Numbered from the stretch's first letter, positions 1 to 5,888 are shown. The stretch is 5,926 bases of DNA from Deltaproteobacteria bacterium (GCA_017990795.1 JAGNNG010000138.1:1-5926); one strand, 5' to 3'. Notes: generated by a model not told the origin, from the sequence alone. Program-made: numbers and translations.

Positions 1-194
1 TGTTCCTGCGCATCGTGCGCGCGGTACAGCTTCTAGGTGCTCAGTGCGTGATCACCGGCATCCGCCCCGCAGTTGCGCAGAGCATCGTCCAGACCAGCAT
101 CGATCTAGCGCACATTGTCACGCTGGCCTCGCTGCAAGATGGCCTGCGCTACGCTTTGGACCGGATGGGCGTGCGCATTACGGCTACCAAGTAG
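1..194 (+). CDS. STAS-domain protein, C-terminal end (partial; RsbR/anti-sigma antagonist type)
   Basis: The frame starting at base 3 is open from the window edge to TAG at 192-194 and gives 63 residues; the 5' part is outside the window. The visible stretch has the end of a STAS fold: a strand with GAQCVITGI, then RPAVAQSIVQ, a hydrophobic strand (IDLAHIVTLAS) and a final helix LQDGLRYAL. This pattern is familiar from RsbR-type co-antagonists and related PAS/GAF-STAS proteins, which sit in cytoplasmic stressosome-like complexes and control a switch kinase by phosphorylation of the STAS domain. The phosphorylatable Ser/Thr and any N-terminal sensor domain would lie upstream and cannot be seen. 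The TAG stop falls right at the start of the 42-bp repeat array, so the array is its 3' flank. The STAS call is solid; the exact subfamily is inferred. Confidence 0.85.
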   Translation, partial: FLRIVRAVQLLGAQCVITGIRPAVAQSIVQTSIDLAHIVTLASLQDGLRYALDRMGVRITATK

Positions 195-612
195 CCACTC
201 CAAGAACGCAAGGCCAAGCTGTAAGCCGTCGCAACGCGGTTCAAAGAACGTAGAACCGCGTTGTAAGGCCTTGCAGCACGGTTCCAAGAACGCGGAAGCA
301 TGCTGTAAGGCTTTACAGCACGGTTCCAAGAACGCGGAAGCATGCTGTAAGGCTTTACAGCACGGTTCCAAGAACGCGGAAGCATGCTGTAAGGCTTTAC
401 AGCACAGTTCCAAGAACGCGGAAGCATGCTGTAAGGCTTTGCAGCACGGTTCCAAGAACGCGGAAGCATGCTGTAAGGCTTTGCAGCGCGGTTCCAAGAA
501 CGCGGAAGCATGCTGTAAGGCTTTGCAGCGCAATTCCAAGAATGCGGAATCGTGTTGTAAGCCGTTTCGGCACGATTTCAGGTACGCAGAGTCGCGCGGC
601 TGGTCCAAAAAG
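193..612. repeat. 42-bp tandem repeat array, ten registers
   Basis: Ten 42-bp registers begin at 193, 235, 277, 319, 361, 403, 445, 487, 529 and 571. Units at 277, 319 and 361 are identical; those at 403, 445 and 487 differ from them by one to three bases; the edge units (193, 235, 529, 571) are strongly diverged, as expected for an array homogenised from its centre. Within a unit, positions 5-8 and 12-15 (GTTC, GAAC) can pair around CAA, and positions 25-32 (TGCTGTAA) pair with 37-42 plus the first two bases of the next unit around a GGCT loop. There are no spacers, so it is not a CRISPR array. Because 42 is a multiple of three, reading frames stay open on both strands, including a plus frame (115-657) with a 14-residue Cys-Lys repeat. 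I take it as a non-coding minisatellite or structured 3' region, but a repeat protein is not excluded. Confidence 0.95.
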
Positions 613-955
613 CACGCTGCAAACAGCAGCAGCAGCACAAACTGCCCTTCGCTTTAGGATTTATCCGCGTCAAAGCCGCCATGCGTAAGTGCGGCGCCAA
701 AAGTCATTGGGCACAGTAGCGCTGAAGCCACGCGCTGTAGGATTGAGCCGCTATTTTCTGATTCGCTTTGCGGGCTTCCATTTCCTCATATTGTGCGATT
801 GCGTCTGTGACGCTGCTGTGACAGAACAGACTTTGGTCATATCCGTCGACAACCAGCAAGCCGCGCGGATAGTTGTGGTCCCGTCTGCTCGGGGCCCTGG
901 TGTAACAGGTTGTGCAGCAGCCGAACCAGACCGCCCTTGCCCGCTTGCTGATTGT
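613..955. other. Gene-poor stretch between repeat array and oxidoreductase gene
   Basis: No convincing gene is visible. It starts with a short CAGCAGCAGCAGC run (624-636). A GTG-started frame 689-970 (93 codons) is open but has no ribosome site and no recognisable fold. A directly repeated CTGTGAC occurs at 805-811 and 816-822, 11 bp (one helical turn) apart, and could be a regulator site. The stretch presumably carries the promoter of the downstream oxidoreductase gene, but I cannot point to a credible -35/-10 or -24/-12 pair. Confidence 0.5.
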
Positions 956-959
956 GGAG
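956..959 (+). promoter_or_regulatory. Ribosome binding site deciding the GTG start at 967
   Basis: GGAG lies 7 nt before GTG at 967. The alternative upstream TTG at 952 would place this motif inside the coding region and has no such motif in front of it, so GTG 967 is preferred. Confidence 0.7.
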
Positions 960-966
960 TGTTCTC

Positions 967-2841
967 GTGAGCGTATTAAGGCTAGGTGCCCACGTTCGCA
1001 TTGGCATCGTCGGTGCGGGATGTGCTGGTCTGACGGCTGCCGAGGAGCTGCGCAAAAAGGGCTACCAAAACATCACGGTCATCGAGGGCAAAAAGCGCCC
1101 CGGTGGCAAGGCGATGTCGATTCCGTTTGTCTCTGGCGACGGTACTCGGCGCGGCATCTACGAAGGCGGCACCGTCTTTGTCCTTCCCGGTCGCATCTAC
1201 AACGAGTACGCAAAGCGCTTCGGCGTAACCACCGTCTACAACACCATCCCACGCGCGCGCACCATCGACGTCAACACCGGCCAGGTCAGCAGCCCATTTC
1301 TGATCCAAAGCGGTCTGCCTTGGTACAAGCGCGCCGCCGATCTATTCCGCTTTATTCGCACCGTGCGTCACTTCAGCAAGATTGAAGAGCCGGGCTTTGA
1401 CCATCCCGACTACGCGCAGCTGTCAGAGCCGTGCTCGGTGTGGTTTACGCGGCATGCGCTGGACTTTGCGCGGCAGGCGGTGGTGCCGCTGGCCAGCGCG
1501 CTGCAGTTCCCGTCGATTGGCGGGCAGATCCCGATTGCTTACTTTATCAAGACGGCGGCGCTGCTGGACCGGCTGAGCTGGTATCGCCGCCTGGCCATGA
1601 GCTTTCCCAAGTTTGCCGAAGGCAACCAGATGCTGTGGCAGCGCGTCGCCGCCGAGCACGATGTGCGGTATCGCAGCACCGTGCGCAAGATCGTGCGCGG
1701 CAAGACTGTGCGCGTGACCACCTCGACCGAGGAGCTAGAGTTTGATGTTCTGATCTGGGCCGCGCCGCTGGAAGACTTTCCGCAGGTGGCTGATGCCTCG
1801 CCCGAAGAGGCCGACATCTTTGGCCGCGTGCGCAACCAAAAGCGCGCCGTGGTCACCTGCCGCATCGACGGCCTGCCCGACAAGGTCTGCTACTTCATCA
1901 AGAACACGGTCGACCACAGCGTGCCTTTGGCTTACCCGTACGCCATCTACGAGGTCAGTCCCGGCAGCCACGTCTACAACTTGTACCCGTACATGCACGA
2001 AGACACGTCGATGGACGAGATCGTGCGCAACGTCTACCACCTGGCGCGAAGGCTGGGCGGCACGCGGGCCAAGCTGCTGTCGCATCCGATGGTGTGGAAG
2101 TGGTTTCCCTACTTCTCGGTCGAGGACTTTCGCGCCGGTATCTACGACCGCATCGCCAAGCTGCAGGGTCAAAATCACACCTACTTTGTTGGCGAGCTAC
2201 TGGCGGGTGTTGGAGTGGCCTACGGCATGGAGTACAGCGAGCACTTAATCGCCAAGTGCTTTCCGCAGCCCGAGACCGACAACGCTCTGTCGGAGTGGCG
2301 ACAGTCGCAGCGCAAAAAGATGGCCTGGCAGCCGTCTCTGCAGATCGATGGCGCGGCTCCGGATGTGTCGGGGATGGTGTCGGCGCTGCCTAAGCTGTCG
2401 TCGATGTCGCCGGTGGTCACCAGCGGTCCGCTGTCGCGGCTGGCAAGTCCCGACTTTAGTGATCCGGCGCTGCCGCTGACGGCGCTGCCACCGGTTAGCT
2501 TGAATGAGGAATACGACCAGCCGGTGACGCCGGGTAGCTTGGGCACCCGCTCTAGTCGCAACCTGCGCACGACGCCGTTTCCGGGCGCTGGCTCGGCGCT
2601 GACCAAGACCGATCCGGGGGCGTTTGCGCGTAGTGAACCTTCGCCGCTGACTAAGACCGACCCCGGAGCGATGGTGCGCGGTCCGGGTCAGGAAGGGCGC
2701 AGTCCTACCTCGGCGCCAGAGCTGATTACGCGGGTGTTTGGCGCGGACTCAAAGGAAGCAGAAGTCAGCGCAGAGCTAGCCAAAGGTGGGTCTGGTGCGG
2801 CGCAGCGGGACGGCGATGGCAAGCCAAAATCAAAGCCCTAG
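967..2841 (+). CDS. FAD-dependent oxidoreductase (flavin amine oxidase superfamily) with long C-terminal tail
   Basis: The product is 624 residues from GTG 967. The N-terminus carries a dinucleotide-binding Rossmann motif, VGAGCAGL at residues 15-22, the acidic residue E40 ending the second strand (VIEGKK), and RPGGKA at 44-49, the flavin-contacting GG motif of the amine oxidase/phytoene desaturase/protoporphyrinogen oxidase/fatty acid isomerase superfamily. FDVLIWAAPL (259-268) matches the conserved strand near the second half of the FAD domain, and TYFVGELLAGVGVAYGMEY (405-423) is the C-terminal flavin-binding segment. No signal peptide or membrane span is visible, so it is probably cytoplasmic. 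The catalytic part ends near residue 432; family members usually stop there at about 430-500 residues. The remaining 190 residues are rich in Pro, Ser, Thr and Gly, with LTKTDPGA repeated at 545-552 and 561-568, and look disordered. The substrate cannot be told from sequence. FAD binding is well supported; the reaction (oxidation, desaturation or double-bond isomerisation) is open. Confidence 0.87.
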   Translation: MSVLRLGAHVRIGIVGAGCAGLTAAEELRKKGYQNITVIEGKKRPGGKAMSIPFVSGDGTRRGIYEGGTVFVLPGRIYNEYAKRFGVTTVYNTIPRARTIDVNTGQVSSPFLIQSGLPWYKRAADLFRFIRTVRHFSKIEEPGFDHPDYAQLSEPCSVWFTRHALDFARQAVVPLASALQFPSIGGQIPIAYFIKTAALLDRLSWYRRLAMSFPKFAEGNQMLWQRVAAEHDVRYRSTVRKIVRGKTVRVTTSTEELEFDVLIWAAPLEDFPQVADASPEEADIFGRVRNQKRAVVTCRIDGLPDKVCYFIKNTVDHSVPLAYPYAIYEVSPGSHVYNLYPYMHEDTSMDEIVRNVYHLARRLGGTRAKLLSHPMVWKWFPYFSVEDFRAGIYDRIAKLQGQNHTYFVGELLAGVGVAYGMEYSEHLIAKCFPQPETDNALSEWRQSQRKKMAWQPSLQIDGAAPDVSGMVSALPKLSSMSPVVTSGPLSRLASPDFSDPALPLTALPPVSLNEEYDQPVTPGSLGTRSSRNLRTTPFPGAGSALTKTDPGAFARSEPSPLTKTDPGAMVRGPGQEGRSPTSAPELITRVFGADSKEAEVSAELAKGGSGAAQRDGDGKPKSKP

Positions 2842-2989
2842 CAAGTCGTCGGCGCTGGTAAAATAGGGGACCCTTGATCTTGGTGTTGTGTGCCTGCTGG
2901 GCGCTTGGGGGAGCCGAGCCCGGGGCGCGTACATTCCGATTGGGCCGCCGCTGCCAAGGCTGTGGCTTGATCCTTTAGGAGTCCTGCCT
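2842..2989 (+). other. Intergenic leader before the NmrA-type gene
   Basis: These 148 bp separate two same-strand genes. I see no hairpin with a T-run after the oxidoreductase gene and no clear promoter. The coding frame of the next gene is open back to GTG 2888, but the Rossmann strand starts only at 2990. Co-transcription of the two genes is possible but unproven. Confidence 0.4.
2977..2981 (+). promoter_or_regulatory. Ribosome binding site deciding the ATG start at 2990
   Basis: AGGAG lies 8 nt before ATG 2990. It selects this start over the in-frame GTG 2888, which would add 34 residues with no family counterpart. Confidence 0.85.
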
Positions 2990-3892
2990 ATGCGTATCGT
3001 CATCAATACACCCACGGGAAACATCGGTCGTCACCTGGCAGACAAGCTGCTAGATGCTGGCGAGACGGTCACGGTCATCAGCCGCAGCGAGGGCAAAGTT
3101 TCAGAGCTGCAGGCTCGCGGTGCCGCTGTCGTCGTGGGTTCGATGGATGATCCCGAGGTGCTGCAGCGCGCGTTCGCTGGTGCCAAGGCGGTGTTTTGGG
3201 TGAACCCGCCGCCGTCGCGGCCCGACTATGAAGACTGGAGTGCCCACACAGCCCAGGCAGCAGCGGTAGCAGCAGCAGCAGCGGGCGTAACCCATGCGGT
3301 GGTGCTTTCCTCAGTGGGCGCGCAGCACGGGCGCGGCGCGGGTCCGGTCGGCACACTCCTAGAAGTCGAGCTGGCTTTTCAGCGCAAGATTGCCAACGTC
3401 GCGGTGATCCGGGCTGGCTTCTTCATGGAAAACTTCCTGCGCGATGTTCCTGCAATCTTGGGTGGAACGGTGTACTCGCCAGTGTCGGGTGACCGCTTGT
3501 TTCCGATGGTGGCGACCAAAGACATTGCGGATCGGGCCGCGGCGTATCTGCTGGCGCGCGACTGGCGTGGCCACATCATCACCGGCGCGCATGGCCCCAA
3601 GTCGCTGACCAACTTTCAGGCGTGGGAGCAGATCAGCAAGCTGCTGGGACGGCAGGTTGCGTACGTGCCGGTGCCGATTCAAGCCGCGCAGCAGGCGATG
3701 CTTGGCTTTGGCATGCCCGAGTTTTTGATCAACGCTTACTCGGATATGTACATCGCGGCGACTGATGGCCGCATGGATGGAGCCGAGCCGCGCACGCCAG
3801 AGACGACGACGCCGACGACGCTCAAAGAGTTCGTGCTGGAGGTTCTGTTGCCCGCAGTCGAAGCTGCAAGCAAGGGCCAGACGCAGGCGTAA
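2990..3892 (+). CDS. NmrA-family NAD(P)-binding protein (atypical short-chain dehydrogenase)
   Basis: The product has 300 residues, the usual length for NmrA-like proteins. The first strand and glycine motif INTPTGNIGRHL (residues 5-16) fit the TGxxGxxG pattern of atypical SDRs. R32 in ISRSEGK, after the second strand, suggests preference for NADP(H). The segment GSMDDPEVLQRAFAGAKAVF (50-69) is the conserved 'distance from the cofactor' element, and VVLSSVGAQ (104-112) and VIRAGFFMENFL (139-150) are typical NmrA-family strands. The classical Tyr-x-x-x-Lys catalytic pair is not evident, which is common in this family; members act either as redox sensors that bind NAD(P) or as reductases of quinones or similar substrates. 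The protein should be cytoplasmic. Ala-rich stretch AVAAAAAGV (92-100) lies in a helix. It follows the FAD enzyme gene on the same strand and is followed by a possible terminator. Family call is firm; the physiological role is not known. Confidence 0.93.
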   Translation: MRIVINTPTGNIGRHLADKLLDAGETVTVISRSEGKVSELQARGAAVVVGSMDDPEVLQRAFAGAKAVFWVNPPPSRPDYEDWSAHTAQAAAVAAAAAGVTHAVVLSSVGAQHGRGAGPVGTLLEVELAFQRKIANVAVIRAGFFMENFLRDVPAILGGTVYSPVSGDRLFPMVATKDIADRAAAYLLARDWRGHIITGAHGPKSLTNFQAWEQISKLLGRQVAYVPVPIQAAQQAMLGFGMPEFLINAYSDMYIAATDGRMDGAEPRTPETTTPTTLKEFVLEVLLPAVEAASKGQTQA

Positions 3893-3930
3893 GCCGGACT
3901 GCGTCACCTAAAGCCGGGGCGCGCACTGTG

Positions 3931-3970
3931 AACCGCTGGCGAGAGAGCGTAAACCAGCGGTTACATTTTC
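3931..3970 (+). terminator. Probable transcription terminator after the NmrA-type gene
   Basis: A perfect 9-bp stem, AACCGCTGG (3931-3939) with CCAGCGGTT (3954-3962), closes a 14-nt loop. It can be extended by TGT/ACA across one bulged base. The following sequence, ACATTTTCTCTT, is T-rich but not a clean T-run, so termination may be partial. It lies 38 bp after the stop codon and just before the promoter of the next gene. Confidence 0.6.
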
Positions 3971-3993
3971 TCTTCCGTCGAGGCTGTGCTAGG

Positions 3994-4010
3994 TTGGCAC
4001 TGAACCTGCT
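3994..4010 (+). promoter_or_regulatory. Putative sigma-54 (-24/-12) promoter of the outer membrane protein gene
   Basis: TTGGCACTGAACCTGCT matches 15 of 17 positions of the RpoN consensus YTGGCACGRNNNTTGCW and keeps the invariant GG (3996-3997) and GC (4008-4009) exactly 10 bp apart. Transcription would start near 4020, giving a leader of about 33 nt before ATG 4053. This also rules out the in-frame ATG at 4017 as the start. An upstream enhancer-binding protein site would be needed; none is recognisable. Confidence 0.6.
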
Positions 4011-4038
4011 AAGCTGATGGGTAACACTTCCTCGACGA

Positions 4039-4045
4039 GAAGAGG
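4039..4045 (+). promoter_or_regulatory. Ribosome binding site deciding the ATG start at 4053
   Basis: GAAGAGG ends 7 nt before ATG 4053. The in-frame ATG 4017 would put 12 polar residues in front of the signal peptide and lies before the predicted transcription start. Confidence 0.7.
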
Positions 4046-4052
4046 CACGCAC

Positions 4053-5081
4053 ATGGCACGTCACACGCTTGCTTGTATCACGCTGGGTCTTGGTCTTCTG
4101 GTTCCGACTCTGGCCTTGGCGCAGCCGACGCCGACTGATCCGAACCAAAACTTGCCACCGCCGCCGACCGTGGGTGATCCAGGGCAGTCTGGGGCGCCGC
4201 AGGGGCAGTACTATCAGCCTCCTCCGCAGCCAGTTCAGGGCCAGCCGTATCAAGGCCAGCCGTATCAAGGCCAGCCAGTTCAGGGGCAGCCGTATCAAGG
4301 TCAGCCGTATCAAGGACAGCCGTATCAAGGTCAGCCGTATCAAGTGCAGCCGTATCAAGGCCAGCCCCAGCCGTATCAGGGTCAGCCTTATCAAGTGCAG
4401 CCGCAGCCGTATCAAGGTCAGCCGTATCAAGTGCAGCCGCAACCGTATCAAGTACAGCCGCAGCCGCAGCCGGTGGTGGTGCGACGGCCGCTGGGTTACA
4501 CCAATCAGGTGCGTCCGCAGTTTGGTCTGGCGCTGCGCGTCGGCGGCACCTGGAGCGAGACGGCGCTTTCCTCTTATCACGCCAGCGGCATCGGCCTAGA
4601 TCTGCTGTTCCGCGTCGCACCGCGCCTGACGCTGGAGATGTCGATTCAGTACCAGGGCTCCAGCTCGCAGACCGGTGGTTACTACGATGACTACGGCAAC
4701 TACTACCCGCCGCAGACCATCAACAATGGCTATGACCGCACCGACGTTCCGTTGCTGCTTGGCGCGCGCATTCACCTAGGCAATCCGCTGTGGATGTTGT
4801 CGCCTTACTTGGTCGGTGCAGCTGGTGGTACGTACTCGCAGCTGCGCCTAGAGGGTCTAGTGCCCGAGACGCGCTGGTTCCTTGAAGCGCAGGGCGGCAT
4901 CGGCCTTGACCTGCGATTGAGGAGTCACTTCTCGATGTACATGGACCTGCGCGGCTTTGGCCGCTTCCGCGGCGAGAACGGCCAAGAGCTGTACGTACAA
5001 GACGCCTTTGGTGGGTCGGTGCGGGCGCTGGGGAACAGCGGTGGTGCCGTCTTTAACTTCGGCATCGGCGGCTACTTCTAA
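4053..5081 (+). CDS. Outer membrane beta-barrel protein with Gln/Pro/Tyr pentapeptide-repeat linker
   Basis: The product has 342 residues. Residues 1-23 form a signal peptide: a short basic start (MARH), a Leu/Gly-rich core and an ALA-Q cleavage site after A23. Residues 24-58 are Pro/Gln-rich. Residues 59-139 hold fourteen pentapeptides QP(Y/V)Q(G/V), broken four times by an extra QP pair. From about 150 to the end, alternating polar/hydrophobic strands with many Gly and aromatic residues (for example FGLALRVGG, GIGLDLLFRV, YLVGAAGGTYSQLRL, SMYMDLRGFGRF) indicate a small barrel, probably of about eight strands. It ends VFNFGIGGYF with a terminal Phe, the usual recognition signal for outer membrane assembly. 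A Tyr/Asp-rich loop near 209-229 may be exposed. It should be a porin-like or structural outer membrane protein, with the repeat region as a periplasmic linker possibly contacting peptidoglycan or other proteins; that role is inferred. No OmpA-type peptidoglycan domain is present. It appears to be transcribed alone. Confidence 0.87.
   Translation: MARHTLACITLGLGLLVPTLALAQPTPTDPNQNLPPPPTVGDPGQSGAPQGQYYQPPPQPVQGQPYQGQPYQGQPVQGQPYQGQPYQGQPYQGQPYQVQPYQGQPQPYQGQPYQVQPQPYQGQPYQVQPQPYQVQPQPQPVVVRRPLGYTNQVRPQFGLALRVGGTWSETALSSYHASGIGLDLLFRVAPRLTLEMSIQYQGSSSQTGGYYDDYGNYYPPQTINNGYDRTDVPLLLGARIHLGNPLWMLSPYLVGAAGGTYSQLRLEGLVPETRWFLEAQGGIGLDLRLRSHFSMYMDLRGFGRFRGENGQELYVQDAFGGSVRALGNSGGAVFNFGIGGYF
4227..4469 (+). 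repeat. 15-bp coding repeats within the outer membrane protein gene
   Basis: Fourteen near-identical 15-bp units, typically CAGCCGTATCAAGGC, encode the QPYQG pentapeptides at residues 59-134, with extra CAGCCG hexamers. Synonymous changes (GGC/GGT/GGA, CAA/CAG) are scattered among units. The array is in frame and likely to vary in copy number between strains through slippage without breaking the gene. Confidence 0.95.
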
Positions 5082-5205
5082 GAGTGCCTCTCAAAACCTA
5101 TTCCGGTGTCCATCCACAGCACCTAGCGTGCTCACGGCCAGTAAGGCCGCTCCGCGCGCTAGGCACTGCGGCTGGCCATCCTCACTACGGTTTTGAGAGG
5201 CACTC
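5082..5205. mobile_element. 124-bp MITE-like element with 17-bp terminal inverted repeats and TAA duplication
   Basis: GAGTGCCTCTCAAAACC (5082-5098) is perfectly repeated in inverted orientation at 5189-5205. TAA flanks both sides (5079-5081 and 5206-5208), as in a 3-bp target duplication. Inside, CCTAGCGTGC (5122-5131) pairs with 5154-5163 with one G-T wobble, and CGGCC (5135-5139) pairs with GGCCG (5145-5149), so the whole element folds into one long imperfect hairpin. No gene fits inside, so it would be moved by a transposase encoded elsewhere. A 3-bp TNA duplication and GAG ends are known from some IS5-family groups; assignment to that family is a guess. The left TAA is the stop codon of the outer membrane protein gene, which is therefore intact. 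Confidence 0.78.
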
Positions 5206-5215
5206 TAAATAGACG

Positions 5216-5237
5216 GGGCTCTGTGGAGCCCTTTTTT
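5216..5237 (+). terminator. Intrinsic terminator of the outer membrane protein gene
   Basis: GGGCTC (5216-5221) pairs with GAGCCC (5226-5231) around a TGTG loop and is followed directly by six T (5232-5237). It reads on the plus strand; the reverse side lacks a T-run. Without the inserted element it would lie about 10 nt after the stop codon, so it most likely belongs to the outer membrane protein gene. Confidence 0.9.
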
Positions 5238-5255
5238 ATTTGTGCGCGGCGGGAC

Positions 5256-5888
5256 TTATGGGGCGAGGAGGGCTTCTTCTAGGAAGTCGAGGCGGTCGTT
5301 GCCCCAATACAGCTCGCCTTGGTAAAGGAAGCTGGGGGTGCCAAAGACACCGTGGGCAATCGCGGCCTCGGTGTTTTGGCGTAGCGCTTCGGCGACCTCG
5401 GGATTTTTGCAGCCTTTGATCAAGCTGTCGGCGGGTAGGTCGAGGCTCTGCAGCAGCTTTTTGAGGACCCGCTCATCCATGAGGTCGGCGTCTTCCACGA
5501 AGTAGCCGTACAGCAGGCGCTGCACCAGCTGTTGATGGGTGGCTTCAGACTGCTGCGCAACCTGCACACACAAGCGCAGCGCGAGCAGCGTGTTGATGGG
5601 ATAACGCGACGGAAAGTGCAGCGGCAGCTTGAGCCGTCGTGACCATCGCAACAAGTCGGCCTGCAGATAGCTCAAGCGCGCAGCGCGCATCGGGATCGGG
5701 CCCACCGCGCCATGAGCCGCCTGCAAGCGTCCAAGCACCACCGGTATGAATCGCAGCGTCACCGGAGACGGGCAGCGCGAGAGCAGAGCGCTCATTCGGC
5801 TCTGCGCCAAGTAGCTGTAGGCGCACGACAGGTCGTAGAAAAAATCGAGCGAGCGGTGGGCGACTGGGGCCGAGCTGGGCTGGGTCAT
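5256..5888 (-). CDS. DsbA-family protein, 2-hydroxychromene-2-carboxylate isomerase / GST-kappa-like
   Basis: The product has 210 residues, the normal length for this thioredoxin-fold family. The first strand and active site read FFYDLSCAYSYLAQ (16-29); the second half has VFGTPSFLYQGELYWGNDRL (181-200), in which T184-P185 is the expected cis-proline turn and GELYWGNDRLDFLEEAL the typical end of the family. Between them is the inserted all-helical domain. Relatives either isomerise 2-hydroxychromene-2-carboxylate using glutathione in naphthalene breakdown or act as DsbA/FrnE-like thiol oxidoreductases. Isomerases have Ser-Pro-x-Ser at the active position and FrnE-like proteins Cys-Pro-x-Cys; this one has C22-A-Y-S25, a single cysteine. 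No signal peptide is visible, so it is cytoplasmic. ATG at 5888 is needed to include the first strand; a weak AAGG lies 11 nt upstream. The gene faces the outer membrane protein gene tail to tail, and its promoter is at or beyond the window edge. No aromatic degradation genes are nearby, so the isomerase reaction is uncertain. Confidence 0.9.
   Translation of the reverse strand: MTQPSSAPVAHRSLDFFYDLSCAYSYLAQSRMSALLSRCPSPVTLRFIPVVLGRLQAAHGAVGPIPMRAARLSYLQADLLRWSRRLKLPLHFPSRYPINTLLALRLCVQVAQQSEATHQQLVQRLLYGYFVEDADLMDERVLKKLLQSLDLPADSLIKGCKNPEVAEALRQNTEAAIAHGVFGTPSFLYQGELYWGNDRLDFLEEALLAP

Noticed and set aside
193..612. CRISPR array
   Set aside because: Units are directly abutting with no unique spacers, and no cas genes are near.
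105..638. Minus-strand frame of 177 codons with LQHASAFLEPCCKA repeats and a hydrophobic start
   Set aside because: The 42-bp period keeps several frames open on both strands. The hydrophobic MLLLLFAACFL start comes from the CAGCAGCAGCAGC run, and no ribosome site was identified.
952..966. TTG 952 as start of the FAD oxidoreductase
   Set aside because: It would place the GGAG motif inside the gene; GTG 967 has that motif at the right distance.
689..970. 93-codon frame ending in a GTGA overlap with the oxidoreductase start
   Set aside because: The overlap would fit translational coupling, but the GTG start has no ribosome site, and the protein has no recognisable fold or motif. It may be chance in GC-rich DNA.
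2888..2989. N-terminal extension of the NmrA-type protein from GTG 2888
   Set aside because: It lacks a good ribosome site and adds 34 residues before the Rossmann strand that normally starts this family; AGGAG before ATG 2990 is clear.
4017..4052. ATG 4017 as start of the outer membrane protein
   Set aside because: It precedes the predicted sigma-54 transcript start and puts polar residues before a well-formed signal peptide.
3822..4580. Minus-strand frame rich in LIRL repeats
   Set aside because: Another antisense reading of the same 15-bp repeats that also runs into the end of the NmrA-type gene; no fold is recognisable.
4078..4620. Minus-strand frame with a repeating A-D/L-L-D-T pattern resembling a pentapeptide-repeat protein
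   Set aside because: It is the antisense of the 15-bp QPYQG coding repeats; a 15-bp period produces pentapeptide periodicity in every frame. The plus frame has a signal peptide, a barrel and a ribosome site.
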